DNA of 64,000 nucleotides from Paragorgia papillata (lineage: Eukaryota > Cnidaria > Anthozoa > Scleralcyonacea > Coralliidae), in the NCBI GenBank assembly GCA_035771165.1, contig JAWNZC010000013.1:2547501-2611500 (forward strand), read 5' to 3'. Shown here piece after piece: positions 22,690 through 35,219 of the stretch. The notes beneath the pieces are model-generated. The model did no database searches. It had not been told where the DNA came from and saw only the letters and a list, made by a program, of their open reading frames with translations. The position numbers and the translations under genes are program-made. Numbering within the stretch: the stretch's first letter is position 1; the number at the start of each line of letters is the position of its first letter.

Positions 22690-24780
22690 ACATTTCGTGA
22701 ACCAAAACTCACTTATATATAAATAATATATATAAATAGCATAGTGTAGCGCTAATAGAACACACGTGTGTGTCTGTGCTTTCTTAACAAGCCACAGTCT
22801 CCGTTTTACAAGTATACAAAACAAAACAAACAAAGGCACACGTTCGCTACAGCCAAGAGAGGAATTACCAAAACTGATTAGCCGTCTCCATGAACAGTGC
22901 GAGCGCGACGCTCCATATCACTTAGAAAGTGAATTGTTCAAAATATGACGTCAAAACACTTTGACAGGGAGAACAATCGAAGGCTAAAACCTATTAGGAT
23001 AACTGGAACCGTTACCCGCAATAGCTGAAAGGCTATTTTGACGTTTTGCATAAATCAAGACGTTTATATATATATATACGATAGACGTCCTCTGGCTGTA
23101 TAATATATAAATTCCAAATTACACCGCTAATATGTAACTGAATATAACTGTCTTTAATTAGTATAAACGTTATTTAAGTGGTAATTTGTTTGGTTTTGGT
23201 GTAAATAGCAAGAGAAAACAAAGCGTCGAGATAAAGAACAGAGCCGACGATTCCGCTCGCAACAAAATCAGCTGCCTCGGCGCTGATCGAATCAAGTTTT
23301 ATAAGTTCAGACTATTTGTTCTGCGAAACGTGCTTAATTTGTGTTTACTTTGCTCTCAAATTGAAGCCGAAGCTTAAACATCTCCAGACCTTAATGAATT
23401 GAGCTTTTAATTTTTGATTTCCCTCATATATGTCTTAAATTGTGCATTTAAAAAGGTTCAAATGTTTTTCCGAGTGTTTCTCCAAGTCAAAACAAACTAC
23501 AAACTCGTGACTTGATCATGATAACGTACAGTTGAGGGTGTGTGTGTTACGGAAAGCGATGCATTTAGCGATAGCCGTGTTATGTAGATATATCATCGGC
23601 GTTATCATTTGAAAAGTGCAGCTGTCTTTACAGTGATACAGAACTTGATGAGATGACAGTGCTTTTTTAAGGACCGATTGAAAAAGATATAAGTGAATTA
23701 TACTTTGACCAGATACTTAAAGATTACAATCCACTTTTGCACGAACAATAAAAGAAAGTTCACAGCGCTGATGAGTTTTTGCCGTCTTCACAAAAGCTAT
23801 ATAAAGAACTATACGACTATCGCAAGGCCGGATCGCGAATTCGTGAATGGCTTTTTCTAAGCCAGGGGTTACCGAGTTCTTTTCGACACAAATTGTCTTA
23901 GCGTGAATTTGTCCACACTTTTGACATGTTATTTTGATATACGCGTACGTCGGAAAGGAAGATAGGGAAAACAGACTATAGTCTATAATAGACAACAGAG
24001 CGCCTATTTTTCAAGCAGCACCTGCACGCACGCGACATATAGACGTAGTTTTTATATCAAAAGGATATGACAGAGATTTCTATCGCTGTCGCAAAAGAAA
24101 CAAACAAGATGAAGTGAAAACTGCATACAGGCAGCTTCAAAGTATTTCATAAAAGTGATAGTATTATTAAAGTAGAGTATATTTCGGTATATAGGCAGTG
24201 AGTGTTAAATATTAAAGGTGATGAAGTCCCGAGATCTATATATAAATATAGAGTTAGAAAACGAGATAGTGACGTCTCGAGGCTAAAATCGGCGTCATGG
24301 TTAGAGGAAATCGGCTTTAGATCGAAACATCAGTATTCAATTCATTTTCTAAAATCTTGATACTTCACCAAATTAAACATTTTCAAATCCATCACCACAA
24401 ACTGCTTGTTGGACATACTATATGGAAAGACGAATTTCTTAACAGAAAAATGACTTGAAAACTGGGCTGAAATTTCACAATCAGAAACATAGAGAAAAGT
24501 ATAGAATTTTCCGCTATGCAATCAGCTAATCCAATACAAAAATGCTATCAGCAAACAAATCTAATTTTTTGCAAAATGAATGGATAGAGACGATCATACA
24601 GAGACAATTTTACACTACGTCTCAAAAGAAACAAAATTATATTTAATATTAAAAGTTTCAACAATTATATTTTTCTCGCCATGCAGTGTCAGTGACACAT
24701 ATTAGGGACTTAACGACGGCGGTTGAAAAGCAACATAATTTTTTGTATTAAAAAGGTCACGACTAACTCACTATTATAGA
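22690..24780. other. Intergenic, mostly unassigned
   Basis: No supported gene. 24303-24355 (ATCGAAACATCAGTATTCA) is the sister of the degenerate Penelope-like motif at 5704-5760. Confidence 0.45.
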
Positions 24781-25098
24781 GGCCGAATACATGGGGAATT
24801 GGAAATTTCAGCCCGGGCTGAGATTTCAACCCCGGCTACTGGGGGATGGAAAAGAGGGAGTGAATGTTTTGAATGAGAAACACGAAGTGTGGAATACAGA
24901 AAGTGCCTTGTGAAAAGCGATAAAGAAGGAATAAATATGGTTTATTGGAAATACACATCTAAATGTGTTTGTTTTATGCTGCATGTTTGTGACAACTTGG
25001 CTGATTTCCACACTTCGCGTTTCTGGATTCAAAACATTCCCCTCTTTTCCATACCTCAGTAGCCGGGCTGAAATTTCCCCATGCATGTATTCGGCCCC
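24781..25098. mobile_element. MITE with GGCCGAATAC termini
   Basis: Left end GGCCGAATACATGGGGAATT, right end ATGTATTCGGCCCC; subterminal AATTTCAGCCCGGGCTGA / AGCCGGGCTGAAATTTC. TTATAGA flanks both sides (24774-24780 and 25099-25105), a candidate target duplication. Confidence 0.8.
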
Positions 25099-25105
25099 TT
25101 ATAGA

Positions 25106-25734
25106 TTAGATATTTGAAGCTAGTTTAATGACTTTCAGAACGCCCCAGTGCATGCTGCTAAAATGAATGTAGTGTCCGTATTGAAGTCAATCTCAAGCAA
25201 CAGTTCTCATCTTTTGGCCGTTGACGTCGCCCTGAAGACGTGAAAATGCTCCAAGTGCATGGCGTTGTATAAAGAAGAGGACGCTGTTGAGATTACTCTA
25301 AGGACGAAAAATTATTCATTCTCTTTGTTTCGCAACTATCATTATTTTGTTTAAGCGACGACGCGTTGCAATATTGATATTTTGTCAGTTGACAGAGGAG
25401 ACTGACATGAAGTTTTTAAAAGCGAGCAGGTCATACTAAATATAGAAATAATTCAGAATCTAGGTTTTAAAAAAGCTTCTCCAATAATTTTTCTCGTGAT
25501 TCTGAAATAGAATTGAAACACTGCACACCCTCACAGATAAATACGGTTTGAAACTTGTAGAATTTCCCATGCACATTAACTGACAAGCACACCGCGTGTT
25601 AAAGCAAAGGGTAAAGTAAAGTGACTTTATATTGATGGTATACCATGTGGCAGTATATGTTAGATACATATAACCCAATGACCCTCACTCTATGATGGAA
25701 AATATAACTATAGTTCGTATAGAAAGGAAGACCA
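25106..25734. other. Intergenic, nothing recognised
   Basis: No supported gene or repeat. Confidence 0.45.
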
Positions 25735-26085
25735 TTGTGTTGATTTTAAGAAGGGAAGACAACGTACCGAAGAACCCGGAGAAAAACTCTCGAGGCACAG
25801 GAGAGAACCAACGACTCAACACATGCACATGAAGCTAATAAAACTATAGTGTGCTGCGTAGGCAGTGTTAAAATAGAAATCGAAATATAGTACGGTTTGA
25901 GTACTGCCGAAATTATTGAACGTAGTTTTCTAGCGTTTCAAGCGGAGGCCCTTCGTCAGAGAGAAACGAAGGGCCTTCGCTTGAAACGTTAGAAAACTAA
26001 CTATATTTCGATTCACATTAAGCAAAGGTGGTCACCCATTCAAGTACTAACCCCGTCCAATCAAGCTTAACCTCAGCCGTGATAG
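25735..26085 (-). mobile_element. 5S-derived SINE, copy 2, split by an insertion
   Basis: Head on minus (about 26085-26022): GGTTAAGCTTGATTGGACGG and GTTAGTACTTGAATGGGTGA. Body at about 25848-25735: TCTCTCCTGTGCCTCGAGAG, AAAATCAACACAATGG. Between them sits a Penelope-like fragment. Confidence 0.8.
25850..26022. mobile_element. Penelope-like fragment inside the 5S SINE
   Basis: Inverted repeat containing GAAGGGCCTTCGCTTGAAACG (plus) and CTGACGAAGGGCCTCCGCTT (minus, about 25957-25940), with GGCAGTACTC and TATATTTCGATT flanks as at 17636 and 51590. Confidence 0.65.
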
Positions 26086-26340
26086 CTATAAGCAACGCAT
26101 TAAATCGATGGTTCAACGTGTACAGAACGGGGCGGCGGACCGTTATCCCGAAGCTGATGTGAGCGTGAACCCAGTTATAGTCAAAATGTTAATTTCGGCT
26201 GATCCAGCAGTCTTAGAAAATCTTTAAAAATTTTCTCTTCACCTTCCTCTGAAGATAATCAGTCTAAAACAGAATCTACATATGCACTGCACGTCGTTAC
26301 ATGAATAACCGTTAGGTTTTGCCCTTTTAATTTCTAATTT

Positions 26341-26412
26341 CACAGTTTGACAGCTTAACAGGTAGAGTACCCGGTATCACGAAGGCGCGAGTTCAAATCC
26401 CACTTGAGTCAA
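26341..26412 (+). pseudogene. tRNA-like remnant
   Basis: TTTGACAGCTTAACAGGTAG resembles an A-box/D-arm and GAGTTCAAATCC a B box; ends TTGAGTCAA pair with TTTGACA only loosely. No convincing anticodon arm, so a decayed tRNA or SINE head. Confidence 0.45.
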
Positions 26413-27551
26413 CTTTTTTGTCGGGTTGATTCCGGTAATGTATTGAAAATCATGAAATCCTCTCTTTACATGTTTCTCTGAGATTAATTCTTAATTAAAT
26501 AGAATTCTAACACCGCACATCTTTACATATTTGCACGCGTAAATTGGATAAAGCAAGCACACGGTTTTCGGCGAACCTGCGTAATATATCAACGGTTAGA
26601 CTCATGACAGACCGTTATCCAAAAAGTATACGAGTGCCACAAAAATATTCAGACGACGTCTCCGGCAGTATCACATGCATAAAATCGTGGAATCACATCT
26701 CTCTTCAAAATGAAACACTGACATTGTTAGCAAGGCTCGCACTTTAGCTCATTACAGAAAACAAAAAAAACAAGAAATTACGAACAAACCTATTAGCTGA
26801 AAAGAATAACGGCTTATCAAAAAAAAACCTATTGAAAAACCCGAATGGCGCGAGCAAACAAAAACGGGAAGTGTTTACTTCCGTTAATCTCGTCGAACGC
26901 GTGGTCGCGAATTAGCAATTTAAGCGACACGAAGTAAACGTTTAATTTATTAAACAATGTCAAAAAAACAATTAAAAAATGTTTAATTATACTCTTATTC
27001 GATACTGTATACTTAGAACCGCAAACGGTGATCACTCTCCAAATAGGTATCCCTCGCTAACTAGCCGTCTGACGGGTGCACCACGGTTGAATGATCCCCT
27101 TTTCAAAAACCCAAAAAGTTGATTCGGTAACGAAGCAAATACATCTAGATATTTTGGTGTAGTGACAATGTGTCCCCTAAATTACATGGCGGGAGTAATT
27201 ATCGCCTAAATAGAAGAAACATGCACTGATACTTTATAACACATGAAAATGAACAAAAAAAAAGTTCTATAGAGAAACGTTTTGTGATGAGTTTTTGGTC
27301 TAGAGAGAAATATTGAATTCCGGTATAACGGGACAATGAGAGGAACTTCCAGAGCGTTCGAGTCGATGGGAATCACGTGATAAAGGCAAGGTCGGCCATC
27401 TGCTCTCGAGCCCTTAAAATGCAACGCGGCCCCATGACGTCTGGCATTTTTATAAAGTCTTGAGGTTTGTGAGGAGGCTACACAACAGCGCGCAAACAAG
27501 CCGAGTTCCGGATACATAAGAGCCGACAGCCTGAAATCCAGCTTCACGACC
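26413..27551. other. Upstream region of the NR2E gene
   Basis: No other gene is supported. The last 100 bp before 27552 are relatively GC-rich and probably hold the 5' untranslated region of the receptor; no TATA box or other defined promoter motif can be assigned. Confidence 0.4.
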
Positions 27552-30500
27552 ATGGGTACGTATTTGCAGTTCTTTGCGTGAGCGCACCGTATAGTTCCCC
27601 CCAACGCCTAGGATGCAGTTTTTTTCTGAACTATGACTGTCGGAAGTTTATTTCCAATTAATTACGTTTTAATGACACTTCGACACTCTAACTTCACGGA
27701 CAGAACTTGAGACGACTTCATTGAAGTTTGCTACCTAACTTTTCCCGGGTTTAAGTGTGCTCTTTTATGCTATACTATATGTCGTACCGTTGAAGACTGA
27801 GAGCGTCAAAACGCGTACTCCACAAGGACTGATTCTACACACGCACCCTTCGGAATCAGCTTGCGTGCACGAACTTGGGGAACTTTTGTGAACCGTAGAT
27901 TTTGATTTTATTTTTCACTTCTCTCTATCTCGTTTGTTCTAGAGGAAAGAAAAGTACTACTTCCATCATCGCCGAGCGAAGAAGAAGACAGGAAGGCGGA
28001 GATTTTGTGTAAAGTGTGTGGCGATGTTTCCTCAGGACGACACTACGGTGTTTATACCTGCGACGGTTGCAGTGGATTTTTTATGCGCAGTGTCCGGAGA
28101 GATGCCGTGTACACGTGCAAGGGCAACGGTGCTTGTATCGTGGATAAGAAACGACGGAATCAATGTCAGGCGTGTCGCTACAAGAAGTGCCTCGAAGCCA
28201 AGATGAACAAGTTCGGTAAGGGGCGAGAAAACATGATAATCATTAGAGAGAAGAGAGCTAACGGTCTAGAAGGTACTCCCTTTTGTGATGTTTTCATAGT
28301 CCTGCCATGATAACGGTATGTCCCTAGACTAGACGCGCTACATGACTCCCGGGTGGCCCTATTGTACACTAGCTTGTTACTAACGGGTTGCCAATTTTGT
28401 ATACTGCATCACGAAATACAATTCTTGATGTCTGTCAAATATCTTGCCCCTCTTCGCTAACATCAGAATAACATTTGTTGAACCACAGCTTCGAGCTTCC
28501 AAATGGTGACAAAAATATAAACATCACACGGCTATTTGAGTTTCAAGTATTCCAAAATAAACGCAGAACTTCACCCAAGGGTGTATATTGAAATTCACAA
28601 AAGTGATCACAGCAGAGAATATTCAGTAGAAGCGACTCGGGCGTGGGGCCTTGGGGTGTGAACAATGTATCCGATTTTGCTGTAACGTATCATTCGCTGA
28701 TAAATATGAGCAAATTAATAATATGGCTCACAGACTGAGCTCACTACTCTATCCGTGAAAAGACAGGATTCATTTCAAAGCAGATCACAAAGACAAGCTA
28801 TCTCCTTCCCTCCTGCCGTTTTAGCATTACGGCCATTAAATTTTTACAAGTCTGTGTATACAGTATAATCTTCTCTAAAAAAGAAAAACACGAAGCCTGC
28901 AGAACATATTTCAGTCGACTGGTAAATTGCGAAGCAAATCTAATGGGTGCTTGGTTATGAAAAGAAAACACAAAACTCGTTCGTGAGTCGGGGGTAATAT
29001 ATCTTGAAAGCTAAACTTCTCAGTCGACTTTTCAGAACTTCAAACCAATGTTTCTCGGTGTAGAGCTATTTCCCGCCGCGAAAAAACCGAGTTGAGTCGT
29101 CGGCGTTAGGCTAGCTGCGAGTTTTAATCTTGTGGTTTGGAAACGACAAATAACCGAGGCGTTTTAAAAATTTAACCGGCAATTAAACCTGGTCTATTTT
29201 TCGATTATTGTTACAGTCGTGATGGAGCGATAGCAGTCAACATTCGGCACCAGTTTTTGAAGTGTCTTGACCGATATAAATAATAGATAATTTCGGCGGG
29301 ACTTCGACAGCAAGAAACTCGCAAATCGTATTTTGGCACGCGAATAAACTCCACAAGGTAATGTATCCGGCACGCGCGAAAATCCCAGCGCGAAAGTATG
29401 CGTCGGGGGAAAAGAAAGAAGCGTCGCTGTGTCCTACACGAATCCGCTTATTACTCCTTTCTTTGTCTACTCAAACGACAATTAAGCGTTCATATTATAA
29501 AAGAAATTGTTTCTTTTATCTTTTAATTTGGTTACAAAAGAAGAAAACAGCTGAAAGATCGCGACATTGTATGATCACATCTCATCAAGATCGTCTAATT
29601 TGTTTAAAGAAATCAAAACTGCAGCCATATGCAGGGTGCATCAATACAACTTTTTTTGAGCGGGCATGCAACGGGGACACTGTAGAGCCGTTTTCGGTCT
29701 TCCGCGAGTTGTGGGACCGGGAGAAAAAAATAAGGCATTCTAACTGTCTTCGCTTGCCACCTGGTGTCGTAATTTCTTCTTCGACACTGGGACACATTTC
29801 ACGCATCAAATATACGTGCCGTCAATAAAGATCTGTTGGTTTACGAAATGAGAACAATATTATGATCATTGTTGTAACTTATTAAGACTGATTGTTTACT
29901 CAAGTCATACCGCATGAATTGGATTAAAATTTGTTAGTCTAAGCGGCCTAAGTCTTAGGAACACACGCCAGTGAAACACTTTAAAAAGAAAGGCGAATTG
30001 ATTGATAACGTGGGCGGGGTCTGCTAACGCTTATAAAATCGACTGAACAGAATTTTTAATCAGCCGAGACAAGAGTATACTGTTTTACTGTCTGAAGATA
30101 TACATTTCTATATATCTATGACGATGTATATATAGTTATTAAGATGCGGTTAAGAGGTCACTCTCATCTAATTTCCAACGTTATTTGATTCATATTCTGA
30201 GAATATATTACATATCTACAAAGGTTAATACGCAAGAGTAACTAATCGAATGATTATTTGAATTTGAATATTGAATTTAATATGTTTGTTGCAATAAAAA
30301 ATATATATACAAAAAACCTTATTGAAATTAGTACAACTAATCACACGGGGCCGAGTAAAATTAAGGTTTAATTTAACGAGTGTTTTCAAAAGCTTCAGAA
30401 ACCCGAGTCGCGAATTAGACAATTATAATTTCAGTTACGACAAACCATGATAAATGAATTATTTCCACGTCGCGTAAGCGTTCAAAACATTCAATACGCT

Positions 30501-33162
30501 ATTAAAAATAATACGTAACACCTTTTCTCAACTGCCAGTAAGTCGTGTACGGTATTTTGACTCAAATATCTACACGATAAAACAAAAATTGTGAAGTCTA
30601 GAGTTTACAACCAAGATGAAATAACAGAGTGAAATTTATCAATACCGTACACGAATTAAAAGTATTCGTTCAATTGCTCAAAAATCACTTTAAATGCATT
30701 TTTTTAACTACAATTAACCTTTTTTAGTATTTGTACTTAATTACCTTGATAGTAGTTCCATATTCTACTGATTTCGAGTGGGTAACCAAGATGAAATCTT
30801 TCCGTGAAGTTGGAGTATTTTGATTTTTGAAATTATTCTTGTTGTTTTTCCCGCCTCTTTTTCGCTGACGTCAGCATAAACCGAATTTGAGAGGTTACTA
30901 AGCGTTGAGCATTTTTCCTGGAAATATACGCGACATATAGAGAAAAGTCTCCTCTGACTGGTAATAACATGGGTTAAAGTTGACTACGGCCACGAAAACT
31001 ATATTCTTGTACAATAAACTCAAGTACCGGCAGGAAACAAGATATATTGGTTCGAAGTGGCTACATTTACGGCAAAAGTGCCGTTGAAATATAGTCGTAC
31101 CGACAGGGTTAGGCCATGTTTACGCCACTTCTGTAGAGTTTTGTGGTGCAAGCTTAGGATAAATAGTGTCGTAAATACTAAATATATAGCCAAAGCCTTA
31201 AAAACCAAAACAACTCGACGTTAATTTCTCTTGCTCCTATTTTAGCTGTCCAACAGGAACGTCAACCAAACTCACTGCGCATGACCAGGTCTTTGGAAGA
31301 TCACGAGTTCCTTAAAGTACCGGGCAACGAGTTCCTCAACAGTCTCATCATCGCCGAGCCGTGCCGGGAATTGCCCCTGAGAGCCAGCTACCCGGGCGGC
31401 TATCCCAACCAGGAGTGTTTCCCGGTGTTTTGCAACACGCACGAGAACATATGCGAATCGGCAGCGCGCCTGCTTTTTATGTCCGTCAGGTGGGCCCGAA
31501 ATATCCCGACATTCGTCAACCTGCCATTTCGGGATCAGGTGATCCTGTTGGAAGAAGGCTGGCGGGAGTTGTTTATCCTGAGCGCTATTCAAAGCAACCT
31601 CTCTATCGAGGTAGCCCCTCTGCTTGCCTCGGCTGGCATGCACGTGGACAACACGCCAGCGGAGAAAATCGTGACGACGATGGGTGATATACGACTTCTG
31701 CAGGAGATCACTGGAAGATTCCGAGCCTTACATATCTGCGAAGCCGAGCTAGCCTGCTTGAAGGCCGTAGTGCTCTTTAAGTCAGGTAAGGGTCCTCCGA
31801 AGAATTTTATGTATCTAAAGCCCGATTTTCAGTCAGAAGGATGATTTTGGTTCCGCTATGTGGTTCACAAGACGCAGGGAGGTCCCGTCCGCGCGCGGTG
31901 TCCCTTTGTCTAGAAGTCAGGTTTATCGATTATTATAAATTTAGATATACAATGAGGTGTAACTTGACATTTGTAATTCATATCTAAAGGGCAGTGCCCC
32001 AAAACGTATATGTACTAGTTAAATAAAGTTTCTTTGATGGTACTGTAGCTAGATATTTTGGGTGGTACAAACTGTTAGCGCGCTGCCTCTCACCGCTGAA
32101 GTTAAGTGCGGTTGAATGGAGTTATTAGGGAGCTAAAGCCTGGTTTCCATATAGCCATAAGAGCCGGCGGCATGGCTGCGGCAAGCGGCGATGGTCCAAT
32201 CATACAGTGTTGAATTAGCCAGCAATAAAAAGCTGTATGCGATTGGACCATTGCCTCTTGCCACAGCCATGCCGCCGGCTCTTACGGCTATATGGAAACC
32301 AGGCTTTAAGCAAATACAACGCGAACGTCAACGACGCCGTCCCTAATACAATAGAATTTTCTTCACACAACAAAGAAAATGAATAATTTTTAGTCCCAAG
32401 AGTAAATCTAACGCAGTCCCCGTTCTACATACAACGTTATTCAGATCATGTTCACGTCTTCAGGACGACGTTAACTCGTGAAACGGCGAAACCTGTTAGT
32501 CGAGTTTGACCACAGACTATGCGACAAATTCCTTTTAGAACTCTAAAGCTTTTGGATGTCGAAAAACATACTTTAAGTATTCAATACTACGTTAATGATT
32601 CGTGGTCTCTGCTAGATACTGAACTTTAGATTGCCGTCGTCGTCCTGGCTTGCTTAAGCTCCCTAGTATTCGAATGGGTGACCACCTTAGTTTCATGCGA
32701 GTAGAGTTGTTGGTTCTCTCTTGTGCCTCGAGAGTTTTGCACCGGATTTTCCGGTTTTCCTCCCTCCCGAAATCAACACCATAGTTTTCCCAGTTAATTC
32801 TACGAATTAGTTCCATCAAGGGTTAGTTTGGTGCTCACAATGGACCAAAAGCACTACATTGATTTTGCGGGGAAGTCTTGACATCTGTTCTTACAAAATC
32901 AATTGCTATTTCGTTTAATATAGATTTACGTGGACTGCGAGACCCACAGCGAATTGAGCTGTACCAAGATCAAGCACAGATGATGTTAAACGACTACGTA
33001 CGACGTCACTATCCGGGACAGCAAGGACGCTTTGGCAAACTGCTGTTGAACCTTCCTTCGCTTCGCATGATTAACACAAAGAGTATAGAGACCTTATTCT
33101 TTCGGCAAACAATCGGGAGTGTGGCCATCGAGAGCCTTCTGTGTGACATGTTTAAAAACTAA
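27552..33162 (+). CDS. NR2E-type nuclear receptor (PNR/TLX-like), complete
   Basis: Four coding exons: 27552-27555 (ATG+G in CGACCATGG, donor GTACGT), 27943-28215, 31246-31785, 32924-33162; every intron is GT-AG and phase 1, giving 351 residues. DNA-binding domain: zinc cysteines 24, 27, 41, 44 and 60, 66, 76, 79, P-box CDGCSG (41-46), second finger CKGNGAC, and the post-finger [10 protein letters not shown] typical of NR2E. Ligand-binding domain in exons 3-4 carries the family signature around [17 protein letters not shown] and ends [25 protein letters not shown], almost the human PNR C-terminus, with an AF-2-like helix. These receptors are nuclear transcription factors for neural and photoreceptor differentiation in bilaterians. 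Odd: residue 49 is Met where FFKRS has Lys. The four-base first coding exon is inferred from phase and Kozak context; the rest is firm. PNR versus TLX/DSF/FAX-1 orthology cannot be settled here. Confidence 0.9.
28216..31245 (+). other. NR2E intron 2
   Basis: A 3.0-kb intron between the zinc-finger exon and the ligand-binding exon, with donor GGTAAGG and acceptor TCCTATTTTAG. It contains open frames up to 155 codons (29361-29828) but no domain and no repeat family recognised elsewhere in the window. Confidence 0.7.
32127..32664. mobile_element. TIR element inserted in the 5S SINE
   Basis: Right end GCTTAAGCTCCCT is the inverse of a left end AGGGAGCTTAAGC, which is itself broken by a further MITE at 32136. 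The body (ACGCGAACGTCAACGACGCC ... CCGTCGTCGTCCTGG) is non-coding. Confidence 0.75.
32136..32306. mobile_element. Hairpin MITE nested in the TIR element
   Basis: AAGCCTGGTTTCCATATAGCC / GGCTATATGGAAACCAGGCTT ends, with long inner arms (AGAGCCGGCGGCATGGCTG / CAGCCATGCCGCCGGCTCT). TA flanks both sides (32134-32135, 32307-32308), as for Tc1/mariner-type target duplication. Confidence 0.87.
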
Positions 33163-33746
33163 TGGGAACGGACTAAATCCTAGTCCCCTTTCCTCTAAGT
33201 CGGTTTGATGGCGTCACAGACCAGAAAAATCGGGAGGGGACTAAAAACTAGTGGGAACTGGCAAACTAGATTCACGTCCTCTTAACTCTATCTCTGATGA
33301 TGTCACAGAACACACAAATCAAGAGGGGGTATAGTGAAAAATTAGTCAATAATATCCATAATGGAGTGGTGTGTGTACGTATACGCATTGGGGTCACAAT
33401 TATCAGGCCATTGTTTTGGCCAAAATACATTTTCTACCATGGAAAAGAGAGGTGTGGAAACCTTAGAAAAAAAAGGGTGAACACTGAACAAGGCCTTATT
33501 TAAGCTTGATATTATGATAGCTGCACAGTAGAGAAAGTTATCAATGGGAAGTCATATTTCAGCTTCAACAGTGATGCAGAAGAGATACAGGCAACTACCA
33601 TGCAAGTAATCTCTCTCTGAAGTTCACTCACAATACTTAGTGTGCACAAATGCTGCTATTTTTGTCACCATCAAAATCACCAAGCTATATGGGACTTGAA
33701 CTGTGGACTTATCTGTCAGAGGTCCTCAGCCATGAAACACTTAAAA

Positions 33747-33929
33747 AATAGATTCCATTTTGCCGTTGTCTGTTCAGTTATAGATGCACAGATGACGTCA
33801 CAACGTGGTAAGAACAAAAAAGTGGCCCACGAGACGCAGTCGAGTGGGTCACTGATGTTCTTACCACGTTGTGACGTCTTCTGTGCATCTATAACTGAAC
33901 AGACAACAAAAAAAAAATGGAATCTATTT
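33747..33929. mobile_element. Hairpin MITE downstream of NR2E
   Basis: AATAGATTCCATTTTGCCGTTG / ATGGAATCTATT with inner GATGACGTCACAACGTGGTA / TACCACGTTGTGACGTC arms, about 80 bp each; contains the CRE-like palindrome TGACGTCA. Confidence 0.85.
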
Positions 33930-35219
33930 GTTTTATACAATAAAAATTTAAAAGGTTTTTGTTGAAACTCTTGCCGGATTTGGGGCATGAAGAAGGAAAA
34001 AAGCAAGTCAGCTGACGTGATCTGACGTGACCATGTGTCTGTCCTCTAATAGATCATGGCCAACAACAAATGAAAACACGCATAGCAACCAGGGTATTGT
34101 ATAATAACATGTAGTACACTCATTTTGCCAATAACTGGAATGCAAGTACACTGTAAGCTCTACAAATTACACAGCAATTGCTTAAAGCAAAACGAAAAAT
34201 GGCACATAGATTTCAGGCATGTGTGGGCGTGGCTCTTCCACTTAAAATGGATGTACTGTACCATACTGTAGTTTGGGCTCACTTTTCAACAATCCAATGC
34301 TCAAAACAATTGAAAACATTGGGGTTCATTATAGTTTATGATTTAGTGCAAATGACTTCTCCATCACATTTTAAAGCAGTGTACATATACAATAGCAAAA
34401 TTATAGAATATTGGTAAATATGCAAATATATGTATATACATATTTAATGTTTATTTTTGGTGAGCATGAATATTGACTAAGAGTTGAGAAATATGATTTC
34501 GATGTAATTCATAGAAACCAAAATATATTTATTAAGATGGTTTTTAGGAATGTTGTTTGGTGAAACAAAAGAACAACTTATGAGGGAACTTGAAATGTCA
34601 GAAAAGAACTCAACTGCCCAGAAAACTTGAACTGTTCATCCCTACTAAGTTACAGCAATAGAGGACAATTACAATTATACCTTACCAAATATAATGCTTG
34701 CTAAATACTGTTCTCTGTTGCCACTTCAAGTTTGGCACCACATCATAGCAATTGCATGAAGCTACAAAGAAATTGAAGATCACCAGGTGACAACGAGAAT
34801 CGAGAAAGGAATAAATACACTTAGTGGAAACTTTAATACACTAGACTGCATACTGTATACCAGTGTTCATATTGTAATCTGATTATCAATAAAATGCTCT
34901 AATGCTCAACAATGTTGGCAGCATAATACTAAATTATTTGGCAACAAAATAGCAGCATATACAGTACAGTAAGTTTGCACAAAAAATTTGAACACAAAAT
35001 ATATTGACACTTGTTAGTGTATTATAAGACAGTGTATATCTACGGTAAGTGTATATATCATTTATAAATTACAAATCTTTCTTAAAAAATTAAACAACCA
35101 TTAGGTTTTGCAACTCAGTCAATGTTCTTGTCCATAAGATAATGCGAGTTGCAAAATGGCAGAAATGATTAGAACAATATTATAAACAAATAATTATAGT
35201 CTTTACATTGTCTAATATA
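33930..35219. other. Convergent intergenic region between NR2E and TIM13
   Basis: Likely holds the 3' untranslated sequence of both genes (NR2E from the left, TIM13 from the right). No coding signal or recognised repeat. Confidence 0.5.

Larger units (their letters stand above)
32077..32820 (+). mobile_element. 5S-derived SINE, copy 3, interrupted
   Basis: Head 32077-32126 (TGTTAGCGCGCTGCCTCTCACC, AGTTAAGTGCGG), body 32665-32820 (AGTATTCGAATGGGTGACCA, TCTCTCTTGTGCCTCGAGAG, CCGGATTTTCCGGTTTTCC). Lies in the last intron of the NR2E gene. The insertion splits it inside the 5S-like promoter. Confidence 0.85.

Noticed and set aside
29361..29828. 155-codon plus-strand frame inside the NR2E intron
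   Set aside because: No recognisable domain, no supporting splice signals for linkage to the receptor, and its composition looks like intron sequence.
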